Source: CAYLUN01 sp964386865
Lineage (GTDB): Bacteria; Verrucomicrobiota; Kiritimatiellia; RFP12; UBA1067
Reading direction: 5' to 3'
NCBI GenBank assembly: GCA_964386865.1
Contig: CAYLUN010000021.1
Coordinates: forward strand, 12,284-76,283
Length of the DNA: 64,000 nucleotides
In this document: positions 1 to 8,240 of the stretch, in pieces
Layout: every line of letters starts with the position of its first letter
How positions within the stretch are numbered: position 1 is the stretch's first letter
Notes under the pieces: model-generated
What the model saw: the letters and a program-made list of their open reading frames with translations, nothing else
The model's database searches: none
Told to the model about the DNA's origin: nothing
Position numbers and translations under genes: made by a program

Positions 1-1
1 G

Positions 2-370
2 GCCGCCCAGCGTCGGTCCGCGCTGCTCTTTCTGCCGCTCGCGTTCCGGTCGCCCAACCCGACGGAGATCCGCACGGTTTTTCCGACCAAGCTCTTGGAG
101 TACCTGGTGAGCGGGCGCCCCATCCTCGTGCATGCGCCGGCGGACAGCTGGGTCAGCCGGTCGGCACGGGCGGGGGGCTGGGGAGAGGTGGTTGATCAGC
201 CTGATCCGCAGAAGCTCGCACGCGCGATCGACACCCTGCTGGCCGATCCGGCGCGTCAACAGACATTGGTCGCGGCCGCTTTCAGAACCGCAAGAGACAG
301 ACGAGCTTCAACAGTTGCGCAAGATTTGCTAGCTGAGCTTAGGTCGGTAGAGCGAGAAAATGCGGACTAG
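2..370 (+). CDS. Glycosyltransferase, C-terminal part (gene starts before the window)
   Basis: The reading frame is open from base 2 to a TAG at 368-370, giving about 122 residues of a C-terminus. It contains the segment PTEIRTVFPTKLLEY followed by VSGRPILVHAPADSWVSR, which is nearly identical to the C-terminal third of the next gene (503-1675). This is the nucleotide-sugar-binding end of a GT-B glycosyltransferase, so the two genes are tandem paralogues. A TTG at 95 could be read as a start but the homology to the neighbour continues upstream of it, so the true start is outside the window. The substrate cannot be told. Confidence 0.8.
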   Translation, partial: AAQRRSALLFLPLAFRSPNPTEIRTVFPTKLLEYLVSGRPILVHAPADSWVSRSARAGGWGEVVDQPDPQKLARAIDTLLADPARQQTLVAAAFRTARDRRASTVAQDLLAELRSVERENAD

Positions 371-502
371 AAGATCCGGTAGTGGTACCACGAAACACGT
401 ACTACTCAGAGGCTGGTGGTTTAGAGGGATTAAGTGTCGATTGCAGTTTTCGTGAGTTCACTTCGCGTTCAATGCACAACCTCTTAAGGAAAGACTCAAT
501 TG

Positions 503-1675
503 ATGAGTGAAAAAGGACCGTTGCTGATCTGCTCTCGCCCCTTCCCCCCCCTGCTGTACGGGAGCGCGATCCTCTCCAGAAATCTATGGGGGGCGTGGGC
601 GTCTGACGATCTCGTCGTGCTCTCTCAAGCGTATTCCGCCGAAAGCGTGGATTTGAAAACGGAGCTTGCCAACGTCAAGGCCGTCCGCATTGCAGAGCGG
701 CTGACGCGCTATCCTCGGCTGAAAGCACTGCTGGATCCGCTGATGGCGATTCCCGTCAGAAAGGCATTGCTGGACTTGGCTGCCGAGCATAAGCCGCGTG
801 CCATCTGGGCGAACTGGCCGTCGACCGGCTTTCTGCTGGGCGCGTGGTTGGCTGCACTCAAGCTGCGCCTGCCGCTGTATGTTCACATGCACGATATGTG
901 GGAGGAGGGGATGACGTCGCGCGAGCAGATCTTCGAGCGGCTTGCGGCTCGACTACTTGAGCGACGCATTTTGCGAGGGGCTAAACGGGTCTTTGCCATC
1001 ACGGACACGGCGGCCCAGCATTTTCGGGAGAAGCACGGCGTGGAGGCTTGCGTGCTCAAGCACTGCATTCCCGACTCGGATTTCTCGTCCATGACGACGC
1101 CTGCCTCAGCCAACGTCAAGAACGTCATTCACTTCGCGGGGAGTATCTATGCGCTCATGAACCAAGATGCGGTCGTAAACCTCGTGAAGGCGCTTGACTA
1201 TTGTACGTGCAACGTCACCTTGGACGGCTTCACGTTGAACCCCTCCTGCTGCGCAGCTCTCGGCATATCAGGGCCTAAGATCTCGTTTCGGCGCGCTTCA
1301 AAGACGGAGGTTATGAAGGCCCAACGCGAGTCTGCGATTCTGTTCATGCCTCTTGCGTTCGACTCGTCGAACCCGACGGAAATACGCACGGTCTTTCCGA
1401 CGAAGCTGTTGGAATATTTCGTTAGCGGCCGTCCTATTCTGGTGCATGCGCCTTCTGACAGCTGGGTGAGCCGGGCTGCAAAGAAGGACGGGTGGGGCGT
1501 GGTTGTCGACCAGCCGTCACCGCAGGCTTTGGCGAAGGCGATCGACGACTTGTTCCAAGACGAACAGAAGCAGCGGGCGGTCGTTGAGGCTGCGTTCAGA
1601 GAGGCGCGGGCGAGGCTGGCGTCAAACGTGGCTGGTGAGCTTCAGCGGGAGATGGATCGGGCCGATCAAGGCTAA
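503..1675 (+). CDS. Glycosyltransferase (GT-B fold, family 4-like), 390 aa
   Basis: A 390-residue GT-B glycosyltransferase, presumed cytosolic and adding a sugar to a lipid-linked glycan. The N-terminal half has the typical MSEKGPLLICSRPFPP start and a middle segment LYVHMHDMWEEGM; the C-terminal half carries PTEIRTVFPTKLLEY and GRPILVHAP, the region shared with the partial gene upstream. I chose the ATG at 503 over the TTG at 500 because an AAGGA-type ribosome site lies about 12 bases before it. It heads a same-strand run of glycan genes. Donor and acceptor are unknown; family membership is solid, exact specificity is not. Confidence 0.8.
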   Translation: MSEKGPLLICSRPFPPLLYGSAILSRNLWGAWASDDLVVLSQAYSAESVDLKTELANVKAVRIAERLTRYPRLKALLDPLMAIPVRKALLDLAAEHKPRAIWANWPSTGFLLGAWLAALKLRLPLYVHMHDMWEEGMTSREQIFERLAARLLERRILRGAKRVFAITDTAAQHFREKHGVEACVLKHCIPDSDFSSMTTPASANVKNVIHFAGSIYALMNQDAVVNLVKALDYCTCNVTLDGFTLNPSCCAALGISGPKISFRRASKTEVMKAQRESAILFMPLAFDSSNPTEIRTVFPTKLLEYFVSGRPILVHAPSDSWVSRAAKKDGWGVVVDQPSPQALAKAIDDLFQDEQKQRAVVEAAFREARARLASNVAGELQREMDRADQG

Positions 1676-1711
1676 TAGCGTGAGGCGGCATTCGGCATTT
1701 TGAGGGGGGTC

Positions 1712-2299
1712 ATGAATAGTCGCGTGTTTGCACGAGTCGGTTACGAGTTGTTCGCTAAACATCTTCCGGACAGCTGCTTTCCGCTAATCGGCCCGGCCTG
1801 TCGAACGATCCGCCTGTGGTTCGCAAAGCGCCTTGCCTTGGAGTGCGGAGAGCGCGTCAACCTTGAAAAGGGCGCCTGCGTGGGTTTCGGCGCAGGAATT
1901 CGGGTTGGCTCTTGTTCAGGCTTTGGCATGAACTGTTACATCGAAGGACCCCTGACCATGGGGCAGAACGTGCTCATGGCTTCGGACGTGGTAGTCTTGC
2001 GGCAGAACCGCCACAGCTACGCACGCACGGACATCTCGATGCGCGAACAAGAAGATGTAGAACCCCGCCCGCTGACAATCTGCGACGATGTTTGGCTCGG
2101 GCGGAGGGCGATCATTCTCCCCGGCTGCGCGAGGGTGGGCAAGGGTGCTATCGTGGGTGCGGCAGCCGTCGTGACCAGAGATGTGCCCGATTATGCGATT
2201 GTCGCCGGCAACCCGGCCCGCGTGGTGAAGATGCGGAAACTGACGCACAACCCAGAAGGCGAGCGCGTGTTGACACTACCGAGCGACGAGGGCGAGTAA
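1712..2299 (+). CDS. Hexapeptide-repeat acyltransferase (WbbJ/maltose O-acetyltransferase type)
   Basis: A 195-residue left-handed beta-helix acyltransferase, likely O- or N-acetylating a sugar of the glycan. Hexapeptide turns are visible from about residue 55 (GERVNLEKGACVGFGAGIRV) through the C-terminal signature VWLGRRAIILPGCARVGKGA and the closing VVTRDVPDYAIVAGNPARVV, which is the usual end of the family. The ATG at 1712 follows a GAGGGGG ribosome site and is preferred to the TTG at 1700. It sits 36 bases after a glycosyltransferase and 4 bases before a CapA-like gene, so it is probably cotranscribed. The acceptor is unknown. Confidence 0.85.
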   Translation: MNSRVFARVGYELFAKHLPDSCFPLIGPACRTIRLWFAKRLALECGERVNLEKGACVGFGAGIRVGSCSGFGMNCYIEGPLTMGQNVLMASDVVVLRQNRHSYARTDISMREQEDVEPRPLTICDDVWLGRRAIILPGCARVGKGAIVGAAAVVTRDVPDYAIVAGNPARVVKMRKLTHNPEGERVLTLPSDEGE

Positions 2300-2303
2300 G
2301 CAG

Positions 2304-3464
2304 ATGGCTGACAGCGACTCCATTTCGATCATGATAGGGGGCGACTTCTGCCCTGCGGGCTCCGTGGAGACTCGGCTTCGGGGAGGAAGTCTGACCGCCG
2401 AGGCACTGCTGGAGCCGCTCGCCCGATTATTCGAGCGCGGCGACATCAGGGCTGTGAACCTCGAGTGCCCGCTGACCGAGTGCTCCGAGCGGATCGAGAA
2501 ACCGAGCGCCCACGTCCGCGCTCACCCTGACATGATCGAGTTGCTTCGCTTCCTCAAAGTCGACGTGGTGACGCTGGCCAACAATCACGTACGCGATTAT
2601 GGGTGCCGAGGCGTTCTGGACACCTTGGAAACCTGTGAGAGAAGCGGGATCGCCACTGTCGGTGCGGGTGCGACGCTCGAGGCGGCGCGTAAGCCCCTCA
2701 TGGTGACGGCCAAGGGGCGACGTGTCGCGTTTGTGAACGCGGCGGAGCAGGAGTTCAGCAACGCTACGACGGCTCGTGCTGGCGCAAACCCGCTGGATCT
2801 GATCAATCTCTTGCGCGATTTGTGCGAGGCGCGGAAGCGTGCGGAACACGTTGTGCTCATCCTTCATGGCGGCCTGGAGATGACGAATTATCCGAGTCCG
2901 GAATCCGTGCGGCTAATGAGATTCCTCGCTGAGCAAGAGGTCACAGCCGTTGTTCGGCACCATGCGCATGTCGTTCAGGGTTACGAAATTTGGAAAGGCG
3001 TTCCGATTTTCTATGGCCTTGGAAACATGCTGTTCGACGCGCAGACGAGGATGGCTCCCGGCTGGTATCAAGGCCTTGTCGTAGAATTGGCGATCTCGCC
3101 GGATAACGCGTGCCGCGCTCGGCTTCACCCGGTCAGCCAAGGTGAGCGCTCCTCTGCTTTGACGGTGCTGGAAGGGGATGCGCGCGAGCGTGCCTTGCGC
3201 CGCATGGAGACGTATAGCCTCGCGTTGGCCGACGAGCGGATGCTGGCTCAGGAGTGGGCGGGCGCGTTGCGGACGATGAAAGCGGACTACTTCAGCAAAC
3301 TGCTCATCCCGTCGCCCCTCTTGCGGCGCGCGATTCGGCGTCTCGGATTGATGGGCAGGGTTTACCCGAAGGGCTGGTCAGCGCAATACTGGGAGAATGT
3401 TTTGCGATGCGACACGCATCGCGAAGCGCTTCTCGACATGTTGATCGGTGATCATGAGTCTTAA
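2304..3464 (+). CDS. CapA/PgsA family metallophosphatase-like protein
   Basis: A 386-residue protein of the CapA family (named for poly-gamma-glutamate capsule synthesis, calcineurin-like metallophosphoesterase fold). Visible family motifs in order are IMIGGDFCPAG near the N-terminus, NLECPLT around residue 50, ANNHVRDYG near residue 95, and the late block RHHAHVVQGYEIWKGVPIFY with GLGNMLFD near residues 217-245; the Asp, Asn and His residues of these motifs are the expected metal ligands. No signal peptide is evident. It starts 4 bases after the acyltransferase gene. In polysaccharide loci such proteins are common and not necessarily linked to polyglutamate, so the role here is uncertain. 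Confidence 0.85.
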   Translation: MADSDSISIMIGGDFCPAGSVETRLRGGSLTAEALLEPLARLFERGDIRAVNLECPLTECSERIEKPSAHVRAHPDMIELLRFLKVDVVTLANNHVRDYGCRGVLDTLETCERSGIATVGAGATLEAARKPLMVTAKGRRVAFVNAAEQEFSNATTARAGANPLDLINLLRDLCEARKRAEHVVLILHGGLEMTNYPSPESVRLMRFLAEQEVTAVVRHHAHVVQGYEIWKGVPIFYGLGNMLFDAQTRMAPGWYQGLVVELAISPDNACRARLHPVSQGERSSALTVLEGDARERALRRMETYSLALADERMLAQEWAGALRTMKADYFSKLLIPSPLLRRAIRRLGLMGRVYPKGWSAQYWENVLRCDTHREALLDMLIGDHES

Positions 3465-3479
3465 AGGTTCTCGTCATCT

Positions 3480-5255
3480 ATGGGTGCGTTCTTTCTCTAT
3501 AAATCCGGTGCGGTGATCAACCGGGAGGCCGTCGAGTCCCTGTTCCGCGCGAAGGGGTTCGGCAGGCCGGAGGTCGGTTCGTTCGCCGGTTGGACCCTTC
3601 TGTGTTACCCGAAGCAACTGCTGCCCGAAGTTCCGTGCTCGGTGTCTCGCTCAGAGGTTTCGGTCTACGCTTTCGGCACATTTGCCTACAAGGGGCTGGG
3701 CGTCAAAGGAAGCCTCGCGGCGCTGGCGGACGACTGCTGCCAGCCGGGGGGGGTGGAACGCCAAGCTCTGGCAGGTGCCTACAGCCTGCTCTGCTGCACG
3801 CCGACGCGTATCGAGTTCATCACCGACCGGATGAGTCTGTTCCACGTGTTCACAAACGACGACCAGACGATCTTCAGTTCTTCCTTTGCTGCCATGCTGA
3901 AAGCCAGGCCGGACAAGTACAAGTTGAATTTTGCGGCCGCTGTTGAGAATGCGCTGACGGGCTACATCATCGGGCCGGAAACGATCGTGCACGGCATCCA
4001 CCTTGTGGACGCGCGTCACCGCAGGAAGATTCGGGCGGACGGCATCACCTTCCTTGAGAGTCGTGCCGATGAGCGCACATGCGAGCCCGTGAGAAGCGGA
4101 AGTTTCGATTCGTGCGTCGAGGAACAGTTGGCGGAGTTGGAGCACTACTTCGCGCAGTTCAGAAAACTCATCGACGAGGCGGGCGGAGTGGATATCGGCT
4201 TGTCGGGCGGCTATGACAGCCGCGTCTTGATCCTCCTGGCCAAAAAGCACTTCGAAAAGGTCTATGCGCACTCCCACTTCCATCGCGCAACAACCTCCGA
4301 TGAGACCTGCGCTGGCAAGATCGCCGCCGCGCTCAACGTGCCGCTCTATCTCTGCTCGGAAGCCAAGCAGCCCGCCGACATGGGCGTCGATGAGTTCGAG
4401 CGAAATTTGGAGAACACGGCCGCTTTCAATGACGGGAGGGTGATTCACGACTACTCGTGGCTGGTGTATTTCCGGACGAGTTGGTATCGGGAAGCCGTGC
4501 TGCGTGACCTCCGGTTCGGGATGAACGGGCTGGGCGGAGAACTGTACCGCAACCATGACAACCACGGATATGGCTCAGTGGAGACGAGGAGCTGGATCAA
4601 GGCGCGGGTGCTGGGTGTAGGTGCAACGCTGGCGTTGTATGGGCCAGCCCTTGACGGTCTGGTCGACAGGGTTGTGAACAAGGCCGGGGTCGCGCTGGAC
4701 GCAGACCTGTCCCGCAGGATCACGCATCATCAGACCCGGCGCTATTTCGGCGAGCTGTTCTCCATATACGGCGCGGCGGTGCGCATGAATATCGACAGCC
4801 AACTCGCCTACAGCCTGTCGCCGTTTCTTGACGCGGGGCCGCGGCTAGCCTCGTATCGGGCGCTTCCCCATCTGGGGCTCAACGGGCGGTTCGAGGCAGA
4901 AATGATCAAGCGCTTGAATCCTGCGCTCGCCGCCATTACGTCTACGTACGGCTACGCGTTTGACCGTCGCCCGCCGCTCAGTCGGATGGCGAAATGCTCG
5001 TTTCGCGGATGGGTGCCGCTCGGCGCGCAGAACGCGCTGAATGCGGTGCGCCGGAAACGGTCATGCGCGCCGTCTGCGTCCTATGAGCGGGTGTATGCCC
5101 AGCAGCCACTCGTGAGACGCGCAGTCGAGCTGATGCGCGCCCCCCGTTTCGGAATCGACTGGGACGCGGCGGTCTGCGATGAGATTCTGATCATGAGGAT
5201 CGTGTCTGTCGGCATTATGCTCCTCAAGTACGAGGACTGCATCGATTTGGGCTAG
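3480..5255 (+). CDS. Asparagine synthase-like protein lacking the catalytic N-terminal cysteine
   Basis: A 591-residue protein with an asparagine-synthase ATP-pyrophosphatase domain: the PP-loop DIGLSGGYDSRVLILLA lies at about residues 238-254. The N-terminal region (to about residue 140) resembles the amidotransferase fold (AGAYSLLCCTP, FITDRMSLFHVFTNDD) but begins MGAFFLYKSG, not with Cys at position 2, so glutamine hydrolysis should be absent. By family logic it would activate a carboxylate and use another nitrogen donor, or act with a partner. It sits between capA-like and ATP-grasp genes. A canonical asnB-type enzyme is encoded at 12846. Function in the glycan locus is inferred from context only. 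Confidence 0.75.
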   Translation: MGAFFLYKSGAVINREAVESLFRAKGFGRPEVGSFAGWTLLCYPKQLLPEVPCSVSRSEVSVYAFGTFAYKGLGVKGSLAALADDCCQPGGVERQALAGAYSLLCCTPTRIEFITDRMSLFHVFTNDDQTIFSSSFAAMLKARPDKYKLNFAAAVENALTGYIIGPETIVHGIHLVDARHRRKIRADGITFLESRADERTCEPVRSGSFDSCVEEQLAELEHYFAQFRKLIDEAGGVDIGLSGGYDSRVLILLAKKHFEKVYAHSHFHRATTSDETCAGKIAAALNVPLYLCSEAKQPADMGVDEFERNLENTAAFNDGRVIHDYSWLVYFRTSWYREAVLRDLRFGMNGLGGELYRNHDNHGYGSVETRSWIKARVLGVGATLALYGPALDGLVDRVVNKAGVALDADLSRRITHHQTRRYFGELFSIYGAAVRMNIDSQLAYSLSPFLDAGPRLASYRALPHLGLNGRFEAEMIKRLNPALAAITSTYGYAFDRRPPLSRMAKCSFRGWVPLGAQNALNAVRRKRSCAPSASYERVYAQQPLVRRAVELMRAPRFGIDWDAAVCDEILIMRIVSVGIMLLKYEDCIDLG

Positions 5256-5265
5256 ACCGGCCCGC

Positions 5266-5282
5266 CGCCCGCGGAGCGGGCG
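5266..5282 (+). terminator. GC-rich hairpin after the asparagine synthase-like gene
   Basis: A perfect 7-bp stem (CGCCCGC/GCGGGCG) with a 3-base loop lies 11 bases after the stop codon. It is not followed by a run of T, so it is at best a weak or factor-dependent terminator. Confidence 0.35.
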
Positions 5283-5345
5283 TTAGCGATTGGTTAACGC
5301 GAGCGACGAACGATGAAGGTGTCGATAAGGTGCTGAGGTGAAGCC

Positions 5346-6509
5346 ATGAACGAACGGCTGCAAGAAATGGTGCGTAGGTCGGCCCAGTTGGTCCGGTCTA
5401 ATGCGTGGCTGTCAAAGCTCATGCCGGACTCGCTTGACCGCCTGATTCGCCGGCGGTTCTTTACCGTCGAGTATATCCTTCACATGGCGGAGCGCGAGAT
5501 GCCGGTCAAAGGCCTTCCGGAGGCGTCTGACTACGAGTCCCCTTATCCGTGGAAAATCGGGGTCTTCAAAGACGTCTTTTTCAATCACACCTCCTACATC
5601 GCCGCCTGCCGCGAGCTGAAGGTGTCCTACAAGACGATCGACCTCTTCGCCTCGAACTGGGTTGAACAGGTGCGGGCGTCCGGGTGTGACGCGTTTGTCG
5701 CTTGGCCGAGTGAACTCATTCAAGAGTGGAAGCGCATGACGGACGAGCGCCTCCGCTTCCTGACGGAGCACCTGCGCAAGCCGCTCTATCCGAGCTACGA
5801 CGCCCTTTGGCTTTACGGCTGTAAGGAGCGCATGCGCGATTGGCTCGACATCCATGGTTTTCCGCAGGTCAAGTCGTGGGTGTTTTACGAATTGGATGAG
5901 GCGCTGACGTTTCTCGCGACAGCGACGTATCCGCTGGTCTTCAAGCTGGACATCGGAGCCGCCGCGAGTGGGGTGTGGATCGCCAAAACCAGGAAAGATG
6001 CGCTGGCGTACGTGCAGACGGTGTTCGCAAAAGGTCTGATCGGCCGCCGTGCGGACGCGCGCGCACGCCAGTGGCGGCACATCCTGATCCAAGAATTTGT
6101 GCCGGATATCCGGGAGTGGCGCATCATCCGGATCGGCGACACGTATGTGGGACACGAAAAGGTCGCCAAAGGGGATTTCAATAGCGGTTCAGGCAAAGTC
6201 GGCTGGCTCGCGCCGCCGCGCGCGGCCCTCGAACTGATTCACGCTGTGACAGAGGCCGGAGGCTTTCGCAGCATGGATATGGATGTGTTCCAAACGCCCG
6301 ACGGACGCTTCTTGATCAACGAGCTGCAGAGCGTGTTCGGCGCCTTCGACACGGCGCAGATGTACATCGACGGCGTGCCTGGGCGTTACAGGCGGATCAA
6401 CGGCGACTACGTTTTCGAAGAGGGCCGCTTCTGCAAGAACGCGTGCTGTAATTTGAGGATTGAGGATTTGCTGGAGCTGTTGGGAAATTCTAAAATTCGG
6501 GAATTCTAA
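5346..6509 (+). CDS. ATP-grasp domain ligase-like protein, C-terminus re-terminated by a repeat
   Basis: A 387-residue ATP-grasp fold protein, expected to join a carboxylate to an amine or thiol through an acylphosphate. The nucleotide-binding core shows FKLDIGAAASGVWIAKT at about residues 199-215, LIQEFVPDIREWRI around residue 250, and the metal-site segment DMDVFQTPDGRFLINELQ near residue 312. The last codons (GNSKIREF and the TAA) lie inside the TTCTAAAATTC repeat that begins the following cassette, so the native C-terminus has probably been replaced or slightly truncated by that insertion. Context suggests a role in modifying the glycan with an amino acid, but the substrate is unknown. 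Confidence 0.75.
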   Translation: MNERLQEMVRRSAQLVRSNAWLSKLMPDSLDRLIRRRFFTVEYILHMAEREMPVKGLPEASDYESPYPWKIGVFKDVFFNHTSYIAACRELKVSYKTIDLFASNWVEQVRASGCDAFVAWPSELIQEWKRMTDERLRFLTEHLRKPLYPSYDALWLYGCKERMRDWLDIHGFPQVKSWVFYELDEALTFLATATYPLVFKLDIGAAASGVWIAKTRKDALAYVQTVFAKGLIGRRADARARQWRHILIQEFVPDIREWRIIRIGDTYVGHEKVAKGDFNSGSGKVGWLAPPRAALELIHAVTEAGGFRSMDMDVFQTPDGRFLINELQSVFGAFDTAQMYIDGVPGRYRRINGDYVFEEGRFCKNACCNLRIEDLLELLGNSKIREF

Positions 6510-7016
6510 AATTCTAAAATGCGGGCAATCCAAAATGCGGGAATGAGGGAATACTAAAGCACCGGATTGAGTGACGACGATGGCATACGAGGCGTTTAAG
6601 AAACAACTTGAAGCGAGAACGCTGGCGTTTAGCGTTGAGCTGTTGAATTTCTTGTGCAAGCTGCCGCAGAGCCGGGTGTTCGTCGTGATCGTTACGCAAC
6701 TGGCGAAGTCCGGCACATCAATGGGTGCCAACTATCGGGAAGCGAACCGAGCGGAGACGAGGGCCGATTTCACGCACAAGATTGGAATTGTCGAGAAAGA
6801 GAGTAGCGAAAGTGTGTATTGGTTGACGGTGCTGTCAAAGGTCAACTTCTTGGATGCTAGTTTTGAGCCAGAAGTTTTGGTTCTGCTCAAAGAGGCCAGC
6901 GAGCTACTTGCACTGTTCTCCACCATTAATCGCAAGTCGAAAGCATAATCCCGCATTTCAGCATTCCTGTATTCTCGCATTCTCGCATTCTCGCATTTTA
7001 GAATTTTAGAAATTCT
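6485..7016. mobile_element. Inverted-repeat cassette carrying a four-helix-bundle gene
   Basis: The small gene at 6580-6948 is bracketed by inverted repeats. A perfect 20-base arm, TTCTAAAATTCTAAAATGCG, runs at 6504-6523 and its reverse complement at 6992-7011. Beyond this core both arms continue as degenerate ATGCGGGAAT/ATGCGAGAAT units (left 6485-6559, right 6950-7016). The left arm supplies the stop codon of the ATP-grasp gene, and the right arm ends just before the ribosome site of the alanine dehydrogenase gene. The structure is directly visible; mobility is inferred. Gene-less copies of the same repeat occur at 19.9-20.96, 24.3, 30.8 and 31.8 kb. Confidence 0.75.
6580..6948 (+). CDS. 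Four-helix-bundle protein (S23 / 23S rRNA intervening-sequence protein family)
   Basis: A 122-residue protein with the hallmark of the four-helix-bundle IVP/S23 family: the block QLAKSGTSMGANYREA at about residues 46-61, then HKIGIVEKESSESVYWL and a final helix with KEASELLALFSTI. Members are encoded in 23S rRNA intervening sequences and as scattered chromosomal genes, and are structurally related to Avd of diversity-generating retroelements; their biochemical role is not settled. No 23S rRNA, reverse transcriptase or variable repeat is nearby. I chose the ATG at 6580 rather than the GTG at 6571; no good ribosome site is seen for either. The gene lies wholly inside an inverted-repeat cassette between an ATP-grasp and an alanine dehydrogenase gene. 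Confidence 0.9.
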   Translation: MAYEAFKKQLEARTLAFSVELLNFLCKLPQSRVFVVIVTQLAKSGTSMGANYREANRAETRADFTHKIGIVEKESSESVYWLTVLSKVNFLDASFEPEVLVLLKEASELLALFSTINRKSKA

Positions 7017-7032
7017 CACAAAGGAGGTCAGT

Positions 7033-8151
7033 ATGATCATCGGGACAGACAAAGAGCGAAAAGTGGATGGCAAGGGGCGTATTGTCGAATGGCGCGTGGG
7101 GGCGACTCCCGGAGCCGTTGAGCGCCTCGTCAAGCTCGGGCACCGCTACCTCGTGGAAACGGGTGCTGGCGTAGCGGCGGGTTTCACGGACGAGCGTTAC
7201 GTGCGTGCCGGTGCCGAAATCGTCGCGACGCAGGCGGAGGTGTACGCGCGCGCCGACATGATCTACAAGGTCAAGGAGCCTCAGCGCTCGGAGTGGAACT
7301 TGTTCAAGAAGGGGCAGATCCTGTTCACGTACATCCACAGCGGAAACAGAGAAGAGATGTTGTCAAATCTCCTCCGGCACGAAGTCGTCGGTGTGGCGTA
7401 CGAGGACGTTCAGCTCCCAGACGGCAGGCTGCCGATGCTGGAGCCCATGTCTGTAATTGCCGGGCACATCTCGCAGCAGCGCGCCTATCGGTATCTTCTG
7501 GCGGACGAGGGCAACATCGGGATCATCTCCGGCAATCTGGCTGGCGTGGCTCCTGCCAAGGTGGTCGTGATGGGGACGGGCTTTGCGGGCGAGGCTGCGA
7601 TCCGCGAGGCGCAGGGTTCCGGGTCGCACGTGATCGCCCTTTACAAGGACGGCTTTGCGCGCGCCGAGCGCATCATGCGCAACTATCCCGGCGTGATCTG
7701 TCTGCGGTCTTCGCCCGACAATGTGCGGCGTGCGCTGGACGGCGCGCATGTGCTCAACAACTGCATGACCTGGCCAATCTCGCTGCGCAACGAGGTCTTG
7801 GTCACCTCAGAGATGCTGTCGCTTATGGACGATCACGGCATCGTGGTCGACGTGTCGGCCGAGTTGCAGGGCGGGCTGGAAAGCACGCGAGGGGTGCATA
7901 CGTCGCACGCGGAGCCGACCATCCAAATCGCCGGCAAGACGCACTACGTGGTGCCGAATATTCCTGCGATCGTCGCGCGGGCGGCGTCGGAAGCGCTGGT
8001 CAACGCGACACTGCCCTGGGCAGAGATTCTGGCCGCCGGTTGGGACTGGAGGGTCGCCAAGGCGGAGTCGCCTCTGTACCTTGGCACGACCTGCGCCGGG
8101 GGCAAGGTGATCAACGCGGTCGTCAAAGAGTGGTACGAGAGCCTGCATTGA
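7033..8151 (+). CDS. ald: Alanine dehydrogenase
   Basis: A 372-residue NAD-dependent alanine dehydrogenase (L-alanine to pyruvate and ammonia, reversible, cytosolic). The N-terminus MIIGTDKE, the Lys-containing YKVKEP at about residue 77, the FTYIHSG with the catalytic His near residue 98, the nucleotide-binding VVVMGTGFAGEAAIREA near residue 177, and the C-terminal HYVVPNIPAIVARAASEAL all match the family. The segment between MIIG and RVGATP is a few residues longer than usual. An AAGGAGG ribosome site lies 7 bases before the ATG. Being in a glycan locus next to a FemAB-like gene, it may set the alanine pool for a decoration, which is inference. Confidence 0.9.
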   Translation: MIIGTDKERKVDGKGRIVEWRVGATPGAVERLVKLGHRYLVETGAGVAAGFTDERYVRAGAEIVATQAEVYARADMIYKVKEPQRSEWNLFKKGQILFTYIHSGNREEMLSNLLRHEVVGVAYEDVQLPDGRLPMLEPMSVIAGHISQQRAYRYLLADEGNIGIISGNLAGVAPAKVVVMGTGFAGEAAIREAQGSGSHVIALYKDGFARAERIMRNYPGVICLRSSPDNVRRALDGAHVLNNCMTWPISLRNEVLVTSEMLSLMDDHGIVVDVSAELQGGLESTRGVHTSHAEPTIQIAGKTHYVVPNIPAIVARAASEALVNATLPWAEILAAGWDWRVAKAESPLYLGTTCAGGKVINAVVKEWYESLH

Positions 8152-8240
8152 AGGCGAATTTGTCGGTCTGAGCATTCTGTGTTCCGGCCCCTGAATCCCG
8201 TATTCATGAGTGGTTGCGATACGAAAGGTGTTGTCGTCCA

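Noticed and set aside
6580..6948. 23S rRNA intervening sequence
   Set aside because: No rRNA sequence flanks the gene; both neighbours are protein genes.
6485..7016. Diversity-generating retroelement suggested by the Avd-like four-helix bundle
   Set aside because: No reverse transcriptase and no template/variable repeat pair are present.
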